The notes beneath the pieces are model-generated. The model had not been told where the DNA came from, made no database searches, and worked only from the letters and a program-made list of their open reading frames with translations. From the NCBI GenBank assembly GCA_011773475.1, contig WVXN01000040.1:27775-33031 (forward strand): 5,257 bases of DNA. The letters are read 5' to 3'. The translations under genes and the position numbers were made by a program. Positions 1-4,111 of the stretch are shown piece after piece. Origin of the DNA: Candidatus Aenigmatarchaeota archaeon. GTDB lineage: Archaea; Aenigmatarchaeota; Aenigmatarchaeia; Aenigmatarchaeales; Aenigmatarchaeaceae. Each line of letters opens with the position of its first letter. Position 1 is the stretch's first letter.

Positions 1-80
1 GTTTTAATGAAATGCGAATGTCCTAATATTATGTTACAGTCTTTTGGAAATTCCAATTTTACAGTTTTTGTTCCAATCAT
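1..80 (-). CDS. Adenosine-specific kinase (COG1839/DUF355 type), N-terminal part only
   Basis: Only the first 26 codons and two bases of the next lie in the window; the rest is beyond the left edge. Reading leftward from the ATG at 80-78 gives MIGTKTVKLEFPKDC followed by NIILGHSHFIK and the start of a Thr codon. The stretch NIILGxSHFIKT, after a short K-x-E-x-P segment, is what I know as the N-terminal signature of the small adenosine-specific kinase family found in many archaea and in Thermotoga. Members phosphorylate adenosine to AMP. A Shine-Dalgarno-like GGTGAT lies three bases ahead of the ATG and supports this start. The gene begins 14 nt after the tRNA-Trp gene on the same strand with no TATA box between them, so cotranscription with the tRNA is likely. 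The family call rests on about 12 conserved residues; the coding call is firmer. Confidence 0.68.
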   Translation of the reverse strand, partial: MIGTKTVKLEFPKDCNIILGHSHFIK

Positions 81-83
81 ATT

Positions 84-89
84 ATCACC
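84..89 (-). promoter_or_regulatory. Shine-Dalgarno site of the adenosine-specific kinase gene
   Basis: On the minus strand GGTGAT is followed by AAT and the ATG. It matches the archaeal anti-SD core (16S 3' end ...AUCACCUCC). It is the clearest SD site in the window and belongs to the only gene that appears to lie downstream within a transcript, while most other genes look leaderless or nearly so. Confidence 0.6.
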
Positions 90-94
90 ATAAG

Positions 95-201
95 TGGGGT
101 CAGGGAGATTTGAACTCCCATTAGCTGGTTTCTTCATATCATCTTTGGATCAAATCTCCATAACTGGAGCCAGCTGTCGTACCTGGTTGGACCATAACCC
201 C
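95..201 (-). tRNA. tRNA-Trp (anticodon CCA), intron-containing
   Basis: The minus strand folds as a tRNA. The acceptor stem is GGGGTTA (201-195) with TGACCCC (102-96) and discriminator A at 95; CCA is not encoded. The D arm pairs GTC with GAC and has GG in the loop. The anticodon stem is GCTGG with CCAGC (128-124), and the T arm is GGGAG, loop TTCAAAT, CTCCC. The 5' half of the anticodon loop reads C-T-CCA-G, with the anticodon at 167-165, which decodes UGG (Trp). The loop is interrupted after position 37 by 34 nt, so the mature tRNA would be 73 nt before CCA addition. One D-stem pair (13-22) is C/C. The gene has its own TATA box and is probably cotranscribed with the kinase gene downstream. 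Confidence 0.95.
130..163 (-). other. tRNA-Trp intron at position 37/38
   Basis: The 34 nt between G37 (164) and A38 (129) must be removed to restore a seven-base anticodon loop. Position 37/38 is the canonical archaeal site, cut by the tRNA splicing endonuclease in a bulge-helix-bulge fold. Placing the 5' cut after G37 and the 3' cut before A38, the four-base helix would pair C32-T33-C34-C35 with GAAG near the intron 3' end. Three of those four pairs form; C34 faces A. Bases just inside the intron (TGGAG) could instead pair with CTCCA of the anticodon loop. The intron is much shorter than the roughly 100-nt haloarchaeal Trp intron that carries a box C/D guide. Confidence 0.8.
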
Positions 202-224
202 TCTGTAAGAAATAATATTCAAGC

Positions 225-234
225 ATTTTTATAT
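225..234 (-). promoter_or_regulatory. TATA box for tRNA-Trp
   Basis: ATATAAAAAT on the minus strand is centred about 29 nt upstream of the first tRNA base. That fits archaeal TBP/TFB-directed initiation a few bases ahead of the mature 5' end. It lies just inside the 38-nt gap after the methyltransferase stop codon, so the tRNA need not depend on readthrough from that gene. Confidence 0.6.
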
Positions 235-238
235 GTTA

Positions 239-862
239 TTATAGTCTCTTAGCTAACAAACTGAACCAAGACCCAAAGAGTGTTTTAGAGATTTTAATTG
301 AAATTAAATTATTTGCTTTACACATGCGTAAAAGTTCTTTTTTTGTAAATGGAGTTTCTGATACCATCCAAGTACCTAATTTTTCATTTATTTTTCTACC
401 AACCCAATAAGAGAAAGAAGAACTTGGAGTATAAATAACAAGATAACCGCCTCTTTTTGTCAAATTTTTATGAATTTTAAAAGCTTCTTCTCTTTTTTTA
501 CCTTTAAAATGTTCTATTAATCCTACACTAAGCACAATATCATATTTTTTCTTAAAATTAAGCTTGAATATATCTTTTAAAATAAATTCTGCTTTAATTT
601 TATTTTCATTAAAATTTGATATGGTTTTATCTAAAATTGGTTTATAATTATCAACTAAGGTTGCTTTAAAATTGTATTTTCTTATTAACTTCAATAGAAT
701 CTCTCCTGAACCGCAACCTAGCTCTATTATTTTTGTCTTAGAACTTATTTTCATATATTTTAAAAGATTGAAAAAATTCTTCAAAAAAAACATTCCATAA
801 ATCTTATTTACAGTTAAAAAGAAATTACTCGACCATACTTGCTCCCAATCTTTTATATTCAT
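239..862 (-). CDS. Class I SAM-dependent methyltransferase
   Basis: A 207-residue soluble protein with a Rossmann-fold methyltransferase core. Residues 45-54 carry motif I (IIELGCGSGE), the glycine-rich SAM-binding loop. D71 closes strand 2 (TLVDN) and should bind the SAM ribose. D97 in the LKDIF segment fits the residue near the adenine, and residues 108-119 (DIVLSVGLIEHF) are motif IV with the usual post-motif helix. RGGYLVIYTPS at 137-147 matches the strand 5 region of methyltransferase types 11/12. The aromatic N-terminal ~35 residues probably form a lid. The substrate cannot be told from sequence; small-molecule, lipid or quinone-type targets are all possible. The ATG at 862 is supported by a TATA box centred 26-27 nt upstream, implying a leaderless message. 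The divergent neighbour is the PHP gene, which shares that box. Confidence 0.88.
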   Translation of the reverse strand: MNIKDWEQVWSSNFFLTVNKIYGMFFLKNFFNLLKYMKISSKTKIIELGCGSGEILLKLIRKYNFKATLVDNYKPILDKTISNFNENKIKAEFILKDIFKLNFKKKYDIVLSVGLIEHFKGKKREEAFKIHKNLTKRGGYLVIYTPSSSFSYWVGRKINEKLGTWMVSETPFTKKELLRMCKANNLISIKISKTLFGSWFSLLAKRL

Positions 863-882
863 AAGTCTATTAGGACAGAACG

Positions 883-896
883 TAATTTAAATATTT
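883..896. promoter_or_regulatory. Shared symmetric TATA box, divergent promoter
   Basis: The 53-bp gap between the methyltransferase and PHP genes holds TTTAAA at 886-891 in a run that reads as a TATA box on both strands (ATTTAAAT at 885-892). Its centre, 888.5, lies 26.5 nt from the methyltransferase ATG (862) and 27.5 nt from the PHP ATG (916). Both distances match the archaeal TATA-to-start-site spacing, so both messages could start at or next to the A of ATG. A second TTAAA at 899-903 is too near the PHP start to serve it without losing the start codon. Confidence 0.65.
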
Positions 897-915
897 ACTT
901 AAATTAAGATAGTTT

Positions 916-1569
916 ATGTTAAAGGCTGACTTCCATATACATACTCGTTATTCACCTTGCTCAAACATGAAACCTAGAGACTTAGTTAAGACTGCTATTG
1001 CTAAAGGGTATGATGTTATAGGAGTAGTTGATCACAACAGCATAAAAGGTGGGATAAAAACCAAAAAAATTGCTGGTAAAAAGATATTAGTTATACCTGG
1101 AGAAGAGATAATGACGAGGTATGGAGAATTAATAATTTTTCTTTCAGATGGAATGTATAACAATAATTTAATTGATATTTGCGAAAGAGCTAAAGATCTA
1201 AATCATTTTTTGGTTGTTTCACATCCTTTTGATTTTCTAAGAATTGGAGCTTGTCTAAGGCACCATATTAAAAAAATAAAAAGTTTCATTGATGCAATCG
1301 AAGTTTTTAACTCTAGAACTATGTTAAATAAATTCAATTTAATGGCGAAAAAATATGCAAAAAACAATAACATGCCACAAACTATGGGTAGCGATGCTCA
1401 TTTTCTAGAAGAGATTGGAAATGTAGAAGTTTATCTGGATTGTGAAAAAAATATTGATTCTATATTTAAATACATAAAGAAAAACAAAATAAGATTTAAA
1501 GGCAAAAGATGTTCTTTCTATTCACATTTCAAAACAAATGTGGTTTTACCATTAGAAAAACTAATTTAA
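916..1569 (+). CDS. PHP-domain metal-dependent phosphoesterase
   Basis: A 217-residue protein of the PHP (polymerase and histidinol phosphatase) superfamily, with the metal-ligand set complete. Motif I is D5-F-H7-I-H9 with the following SPCS. Motif II is V-D39-H40-N-S. The PGEE segment gives E63/E64, SHPF gives H103, EVFNSR at 129-134 gives E129 and N132, and GSDAH at 158-162 gives D160 and H162. This is the trinuclear metal site of stand-alone PHP phosphoesterases, which hydrolyse phosphomonoesters or nucleotide substrates; the substrate here is unknown. No polymerase or other extra domain is present. The start is supported by the shared TATA box 27 nt upstream, and the first residues (MLKADFHIHT) leave no room for a shorter version. 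The 3' end overlaps the convergent UbiA-like gene by 9 bp. Confidence 0.9.
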   Translation: MLKADFHIHTRYSPCSNMKPRDLVKTAIAKGYDVIGVVDHNSIKGGIKTKKIAGKKILVIPGEEIMTRYGELIIFLSDGMYNNNLIDICERAKDLNHFLVVSHPFDFLRIGACLRHHIKKIKSFIDAIEVFNSRTMLNKFNLMAKKYAKNNNMPQTMGSDAHFLEEIGNVEVYLDCEKNIDSIFKYIKKNKIRFKGKRCSFYSHFKTNVVLPLEKLI

Positions 1570-2529
1570 ATTAATATTGTACAGAATCTTCATAATGTCA
1601 ATATCTATCCCATCAATTTTTTCTTGGATATTTTCGAGATCTGTTTTTATATCCTTTGGTATTATTTCAGTTATATTTTCTTTTATGACGTCGATTCTAC
1701 TGGATATATCATTATTTATTTCTGCCACAGAAGGAACTGACAACAATAATATTGAAATAACAAAACATATCGTCATAAAATAAATCAAGCTTATCCCAAT
1801 CTTATACTTTTTAAGAGGGTTCATAACTTTTCTGAAAAAAACATAACTTAGTACCATTGGCAGTGGAATAATTAGTACTAATTTAAAGGGGTAAACAAAA
1901 ATAGAGGTTACATAGAGTATGGTTGAAATAATGGTAAGAGTTATTATTTTTCTACTTTTAAAGAAATTGTTTATATTTTGTTTCCAATATATATAACCTG
2001 CAAGATAAACTAACGATAAGAATGCTATGAACACGTAAGGAAAGCTTGATAATGATATTGAAAAAATAAACCAACCTAAAGAAAATTTTAGAAATTCTAA
2101 AAGAAATATATTCGGAAGTAAAAATTTTGTTTTCTTTAATCTTATAAATGGAGATGAATGTAAAAAATTTAAAAATAAAGTTAAGAAAACTAATAAGCCA
2201 AAATATACGTTAACAAAAAAGCATATAGATAATCCTATAATAGAATATATGTAAACAAATGTTTCAACCTGCTCCCTTCTAAATTTACCTTTTACTAAAG
2301 GTTTAAACATTTTTCTAAATCTATCTTTTTTATCTTCCTTATAATCCATTAAATCGTTATATTGATAAACAGACTGGTAAGCTATTACAAAACCAATGAG
2401 ACCTAATAAAAATTTTGTTATATGAAATGTATTAAAAGTTAAAAAATAAAGAATCGAACCTATTGAATATTGAAGACTGTTTTTAATAGGATTAAATAAT
2501 CTACAGATTAGGTTATCAGGAAGCTTCAT
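1561..2529 (-). CDS. UbiA-family membrane prenyltransferase-like protein, atypical
   Basis: A 322-residue polytopic membrane protein with roughly nine hydrophobic segments up to residue ~265, as expected of UbiA aromatic/lipid prenyltransferases. The first Asp motif is intact (N58-D59-L-M-D62-x3-D66) and is followed by KPLVKG at 76-81, the counterpart of the family's RPLxxG. HSSPFIRLKK at 124-133 matches the conserved S-x-P-x-x-x-K loop. At the place of the second Asp motif (DxxxD or DxxxxGD), residues 180-190 read Y-W-K-Q-N-I-N-N-F-F, with Asn and no Asp, so canonical Mg-diphosphate catalysis is in doubt. Residues 268-322 form an extra charged, heptad-like tail rich in Ile, Asp, Glu and Lys that is not part of the usual fold. 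Archaeal relatives make ether-lipid or quinone intermediates; the substrate here is unknown. The gene converges on PHP. Confidence 0.75.
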   Translation of the reverse strand: MKLPDNLICRLFNPIKNSLQYSIGSILYFLTFNTFHITKFLLGLIGFVIAYQSVYQYNDLMDYKEDKKDRFRKMFKPLVKGKFRREQVETFVYIYSIIGLSICFFVNVYFGLLVFLTLFLNFLHSSPFIRLKKTKFLLPNIFLLEFLKFSLGWFIFSISLSSFPYVFIAFLSLVYLAGYIYWKQNINNFFKSRKIITLTIISTILYVTSIFVYPFKLVLIIPLPMVLSYVFFRKVMNPLKKYKIGISLIYFMTICFVISILLLSVPSVAEINNDISSRIDVIKENITEIIPKDIKTDLENIQEKIDGIDIDIMKILYNINLN

Positions 2530-2557
2530 TTAAATCACTATTAATTTAGTTTAACGT

Positions 2558-2566
2558 ATTTAAATA
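2558..2566 (-). promoter_or_regulatory. TATA box for the UbiA-like gene
   Basis: TTATTTAAA on the minus strand is centred about 32 nt upstream of the ATG at 2529. Initiation 26-27 nt downstream would leave a leader of only about 5 nt. It forms the left half of a perfect 16-nt palindrome (2560-2575), whose right half may serve the divergent small membrane protein gene. Confidence 0.45.
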
Positions 2567-2575
2567 ATTATTTAA
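2560..2575. repeat. Perfect 16-bp AT palindrome in the divergent promoter region
   Basis: TTAAATAATTATTTAA equals its own reverse complement. It contains two TATA-like cores, one usable on each strand, between the UbiA-like gene (minus) and the 78-residue protein gene (plus). In such AT-rich DNA a palindrome of this composition can arise easily, so only its position makes it notable. Confidence 0.6.
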
Positions 2576-2576
2576 G
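2567..2576 (+). promoter_or_regulatory. Possible TATA box for the small membrane protein gene
   Basis: ATTATTTAAG on the plus strand is followed by TTTC, the same TTAAGTTTC context seen at the Nudix promoter; the TrpD-like promoter has the related TATAAGTTTC. Initiation ~27 nt downstream would fall near 2600, giving a leader of about 33 nt before the ATG at 2633. A second candidate, TAATATAT at 2611-2618, is too close to that ATG for standard spacing. Confidence 0.3.
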
Positions 2577-2632
2577 TTTCATATGTTAATTAATCAAGCG
2601 GATAACGGGATAATATATGGTTTGGTAATTAA

Positions 2633-2869
2633 ATGTTAGAATTTATCTTAATCTTTATATTCGGATTAATTTTTCAGACCTTTTTACCTAGTAACATAAG
2701 AATGTTTTCAATTTATCCAATTGTTTTTATTTTAGGCATTTTAGCTAATTTCAATATTCTATTCCTAATATTTGCTTTAGGAATGAGTTCAAGGGCATTA
2801 ATGGGAGGGTTTTGGTTTTGTTTGATACTAGAACTATTTTTATTATGTTTAGGTTTCTTTTTGTTTTGA
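2633..2869 (+). CDS. Small hydrophobic membrane protein, unknown function
   Basis: A 78-residue protein with three probable membrane segments: about residues 3-18, 27-50 (perhaps broken near N39/N41) and 59-78. Charged residues are nearly absent: only E3, R23, R54 and E67. I recognise no family. The loop NIRM and the segment GMSSRALMGG are the only polar connectors. There is no strong Shine-Dalgarno site; TGGT lies about ten bases ahead of the ATG. The length and the clean run of ATG-initiated hydrophobic codons favour a real gene, but AT-rich DNA readily yields random ORFs coding Phe, Leu and Ile, so this is moderate. Divergent to the UbiA-like gene and convergent with the 147-residue gene region; a partner role for the UbiA protein is a guess from position only. 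Confidence 0.5.
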   Translation: MLEFILIFIFGLIFQTFLPSNIRMFSIYPIVFILGILANFNILFLIFALGMSSRALMGGFWFCLILELFLLCLGFFLF

Positions 2870-2880
2870 ATTGCCTGAGC

Positions 2881-3076
2881 TCTACTTTTTCTCAGTCTCT
2901 TCTTTAAAAGCTTTTAATTGCTCTGAGACTTCACGGTCAAATTCTTCTGGCTTTGGAACATTCACGGGATCGAAGATATAAAGATCTTTGTATTCAATTG
3001 GTCTAAAAGATTCAGCTTTTATAATCCAACTTTCTTTATTAAGAATATAAAACCTCGAAAGAAACCTGAAATTAAG
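2881..3076 (-). pseudogene. Start-less, frameshifted coding remnant
   Basis: After the stop of the 147-residue gene, the same minus-strand frame has two more stops (TAG at 3088-3086, TAA at 3079-3077). It then stays open for 46 codons, including NKESWIIKAESF, RPIEYKDLYIFDP and VNVPKPEEF, to a TGA at 2938-2936. Skipping one T of the TTTT run at 2941-2938 would continue it as FDREVSEQLKAFKEETEKK to a TAG at 2883-2881. Both parts read like natural protein, with a typical charged C-terminal helix, but no ATG, GTG or TTG precedes them. Codons such as CCC, GTG, GAC, CGT and GTC are richer in GC than in the neighbours. I do not recognise the family. It is most likely a decayed gene fragment; a sequencing indel cannot be excluded. 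Confidence 0.35.
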
Positions 3077-3097
3077 TTAAGAGCCCTAGTTCAAGAA

Positions 3098-3541
3098 TTA
3101 TTTTTTGAAAACAACTTGCTTAATTCTTTTATAATATGAGTCTGAAGATTTTGTAATATCATATTTTCCATTTTCTATATCATTTATGAAACAATCTCCA
3201 TGACGAACAATCCCAGCCCATCTCATCATGTCTTCTGGTCTTTGAACTGCTAGATCACAACTAGGACATATTATCTCTCTTACTCCAGCTTGTTTAATCT
3301 CATCCCACGTTTTTCTTTGTTTATGTCTATACAAAATTTCAAACTCTTCATCAATCAAATGTTTTGTTAATTCATATTGATCAAAAGGAGCATTAAAACC
3401 TCTAATAGGAGAACCACCATATTTTCCTTTAGGTAATGCTTGCTCAAGATTTTTATAACCGTAATATTTTTTATCCCATTCTGTTATTTCTTTTTTTCTT
3501 TTTTCCAAACTTTCTAGAATTTGTTCTAATGTTTTTACCAT
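3098..3541 (-). CDS. Hypothetical protein with C2HC zinc-finger-like pattern
   Basis: A 147-residue, soluble, strongly charged protein that I do not recognise. Residues 1-25 form a predicted amphipathic helix rich in Lys and Glu. Residues 35-55 (KGKYGGSPIRGF and on) are a Gly/Pro-rich loop, and 57-83 another helix. Residues 92-117 hold C92-P-S-C95, then eighteen residues, then H114-G-D-C117. This C-x2-C-x18-H-x2-C pattern would suit one structural zinc ion. The C-terminal 25 residues are basic (YYKRIKQVVFKK). No signal peptide or membrane segment is seen. The ATG at 3541 is supported by a TATA box centred 26-27 nt upstream, giving a leaderless message. It lies 82 nt downstream of the Nudix gene on the same strand with its own promoter. 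Nucleic-acid or protein binding is plausible for such a fold but unproven. Confidence 0.8.
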   Translation of the reverse strand: MVKTLEQILESLEKRKKEITEWDKKYYGYKNLEQALPKGKYGGSPIRGFNAPFDQYELTKHLIDEEFEILYRHKQRKTWDEIKQAGVREIICPSCDLAVQRPEDMMRWAGIVRHGDCFINDIENGKYDITKSSDSYYKRIKQVVFKK

Positions 3542-3556
3542 AATTTTAATAAGAAT

Positions 3557-3564
3557 AAAAAAAA
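3557..3564 (-). terminator. T8 tract, possible terminator for the Nudix transcript
   Basis: Eight consecutive T on the minus strand lie downstream of the Nudix stop and its hairpin. Archaeal RNA polymerase releases at such T-stretches. The tract sits between the TATA box and start codon of the next gene, so it could end the Nudix message without affecting transcripts that start further on. Confidence 0.3.
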
Positions 3565-3572
3565 TTTAAATA
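3563..3572 (-). promoter_or_regulatory. TATA box for the 147-residue protein gene
   Basis: TATTTAAATT on the minus strand; its TTTAAA (3570-3565) is centred 26.5 nt ahead of the ATG at 3541, as for a leaderless archaeal message. Confidence 0.6.
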
Positions 3573-3596
3573 GAAGAGCCTCGAGAGGGATTCGAA

Positions 3597-3626
3597 TAAG
3601 AAGATAACCTACGGTTTTCTTCCTTA
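3597..3626 (-). other. Hairpin starting at the Nudix stop codon
   Basis: On the minus strand TAAGGAAGA pairs with TCTTCTTA (one bulged G), then an A/A mismatch, then AACC pairs with GGTT around a GTA loop. The 5' arm begins with the TAA stop of the Nudix gene. It could protect the mRNA 3' end or assist termination at the T8 tract 33 nt further on. The stem is AT-rich and only moderately stable by eye. Confidence 0.4.
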
Positions 3627-4034
3627 ACCATCTTTCCCTTCATAATTAATCAGTTCCTCTTTTAACTTATCTAATACATCACTTTTTATTGAATGATTTT
3701 TTGGAAGTTTATTTATATTAAACCAGTTGATTTCTTTTTGTTCTATTGATTCTTTTATATCACCAACCCAATCAGTAATAATGAATAGATTATGTTCAAA
3801 ATGCTCATTAGATGTTGGGTCTATTCTTTCAACAGTCATAAGAAATTTAAATTTTCTTATATCTATTTCAAGTTCTTCTTTCATTTCCCTTTTTAATGCA
3901 GTTTCTAAAGACTCATTAGGTTTTATATGACCTCCAGGAAGTGACCATAATCCTGAATAAGTATTTTTGAGACTTCTTTTTGTAAGTAAGATTTTGTTGT
4001 TTTTCAATAAAATTCCAATTGCAGTTCTACGCAT
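3624..4034 (-). CDS. Nudix hydrolase (MutT-like)
   Basis: A 136-residue single-domain Nudix protein, typical length. The Nudix box spans residues 35-57: G35-x5-E41-x7-R49-E50-M-x-E53-E54-x-E56-I. All catalytic residues are present, including the Glu pair that binds Mg2+ or Mn2+; only the late Gly of the consensus is replaced by E56. The preceding SGLWSLPGGH (27-36) is the usual strand and turn into the box, and RRTAIGILLKN at the N-terminus is the first strand. Such enzymes hydrolyse nucleoside diphosphates linked to another group, for example oxidised dNTPs, ADP-ribose or NADH; the substrate is not evident. W104 in EINWFNINKLP is the common EixWf element. The start is set by a TATA box 25-26 nt upstream. 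The promoter shares a repeated block with the TrpD-like gene upstream. Confidence 0.93.
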   Translation of the reverse strand: MRRTAIGILLKNNKILLTKRSLKNTYSGLWSLPGGHIKPNESLETALKREMKEELEIDIRKFKFLMTVERIDPTSNEHFEHNLFIITDWVGDIKESIEQKEINWFNINKLPKNHSIKSDVLDKLKEELINYEGKDG

Positions 4035-4050
4035 ATTAACAATTTACCAC

Positions 4051-4085
4051 TAGAAACTTAAAAATCCCCTCATCCCTGTGAAGAA
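4051..4085 (-). repeat. Promoter repeat, copy 1 (ahead of Nudix gene)
   Basis: Minus strand: TTCTTCACAGGGATGAG (4085-4069), an 8-nt spacer, then TAAGTTTCTA (4060-4051). Both blocks recur exactly ahead of the TrpD-like gene, with a 5-nt spacer. The 17-nt block ends just upstream of the TATA box, where a BRE or regulator site would lie; the 10-nt block covers the 3' edge of the TATA box and the DNA after it. Confidence 0.75.
4056..4065 (-). promoter_or_regulatory. TATA box for the Nudix gene
   Basis: ATTTTTAAGT on the minus strand; TTTAAG is centred about 25.5 nt ahead of the ATG at 4034, again matching a leaderless start. The GGGG immediately upstream could be part of the TFB recognition region. 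Confidence 0.5.
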
Positions 4086-4088
4086 TAA

Positions 4089-4100
4089 TATGGGCCCATA
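4089..4100. repeat. Perfect 12-bp palindrome with GC core
   Basis: TATGGGCCCATA lies in the 77-bp gap between the TrpD-like stop and the Nudix start. It is flanked by ATCCCT (minus strand, 4106-4101) and AGGGAT (4078-4073), which can pair around it. GC-rich palindromes stand out in this AT-rich sequence; a terminator, RNA processing element or operator are all possible. Confidence 0.5.
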
Positions 4101-4111
4101 GGGATTCGATA

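Noticed and set aside
130..163. Box C/D guide RNA inside the tRNA-Trp intron
   Set aside because: A box C-like ATGATAT is present, but there is no CUGA box D and 34 nt is too short for a guide with two antisense elements.
1577..1783. 68-codon plus-strand ORF inside the UbiA-like gene
   Set aside because: It is antisense to the well-supported C-terminal region of the UbiA-like gene and has no promoter or recognisable motif; typical antisense shadow.
2881..2961. 27-codon minus-strand ORF starting ATG TTC CAA
   Set aside because: It merely enters the frame of the remnant's tail; no promoter or SD site supports that ATG, and the upstream frame reads better as the original protein.
3554..3572. 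A-rich run as a simple repeat of interest
   Set aside because: It is explained by the TATA box and T8 tract of the minus-strand promoter region.
3570..3640. Complete tRNA gene around the TTCGAATCCC word
   Set aside because: The bases 5' of the T-loop (TTCTTA) cannot pair with CCCTC, and no acceptor, D or anticodon arm can be built; only the 3' end resembles a tRNA.
3727..3930. 67-codon plus-strand ORF inside the Nudix gene
   Set aside because: It lies opposite the Nudix box region, which is clearly coding on the minus strand, and its Ser/Ile/Phe-rich product looks like a shadow.
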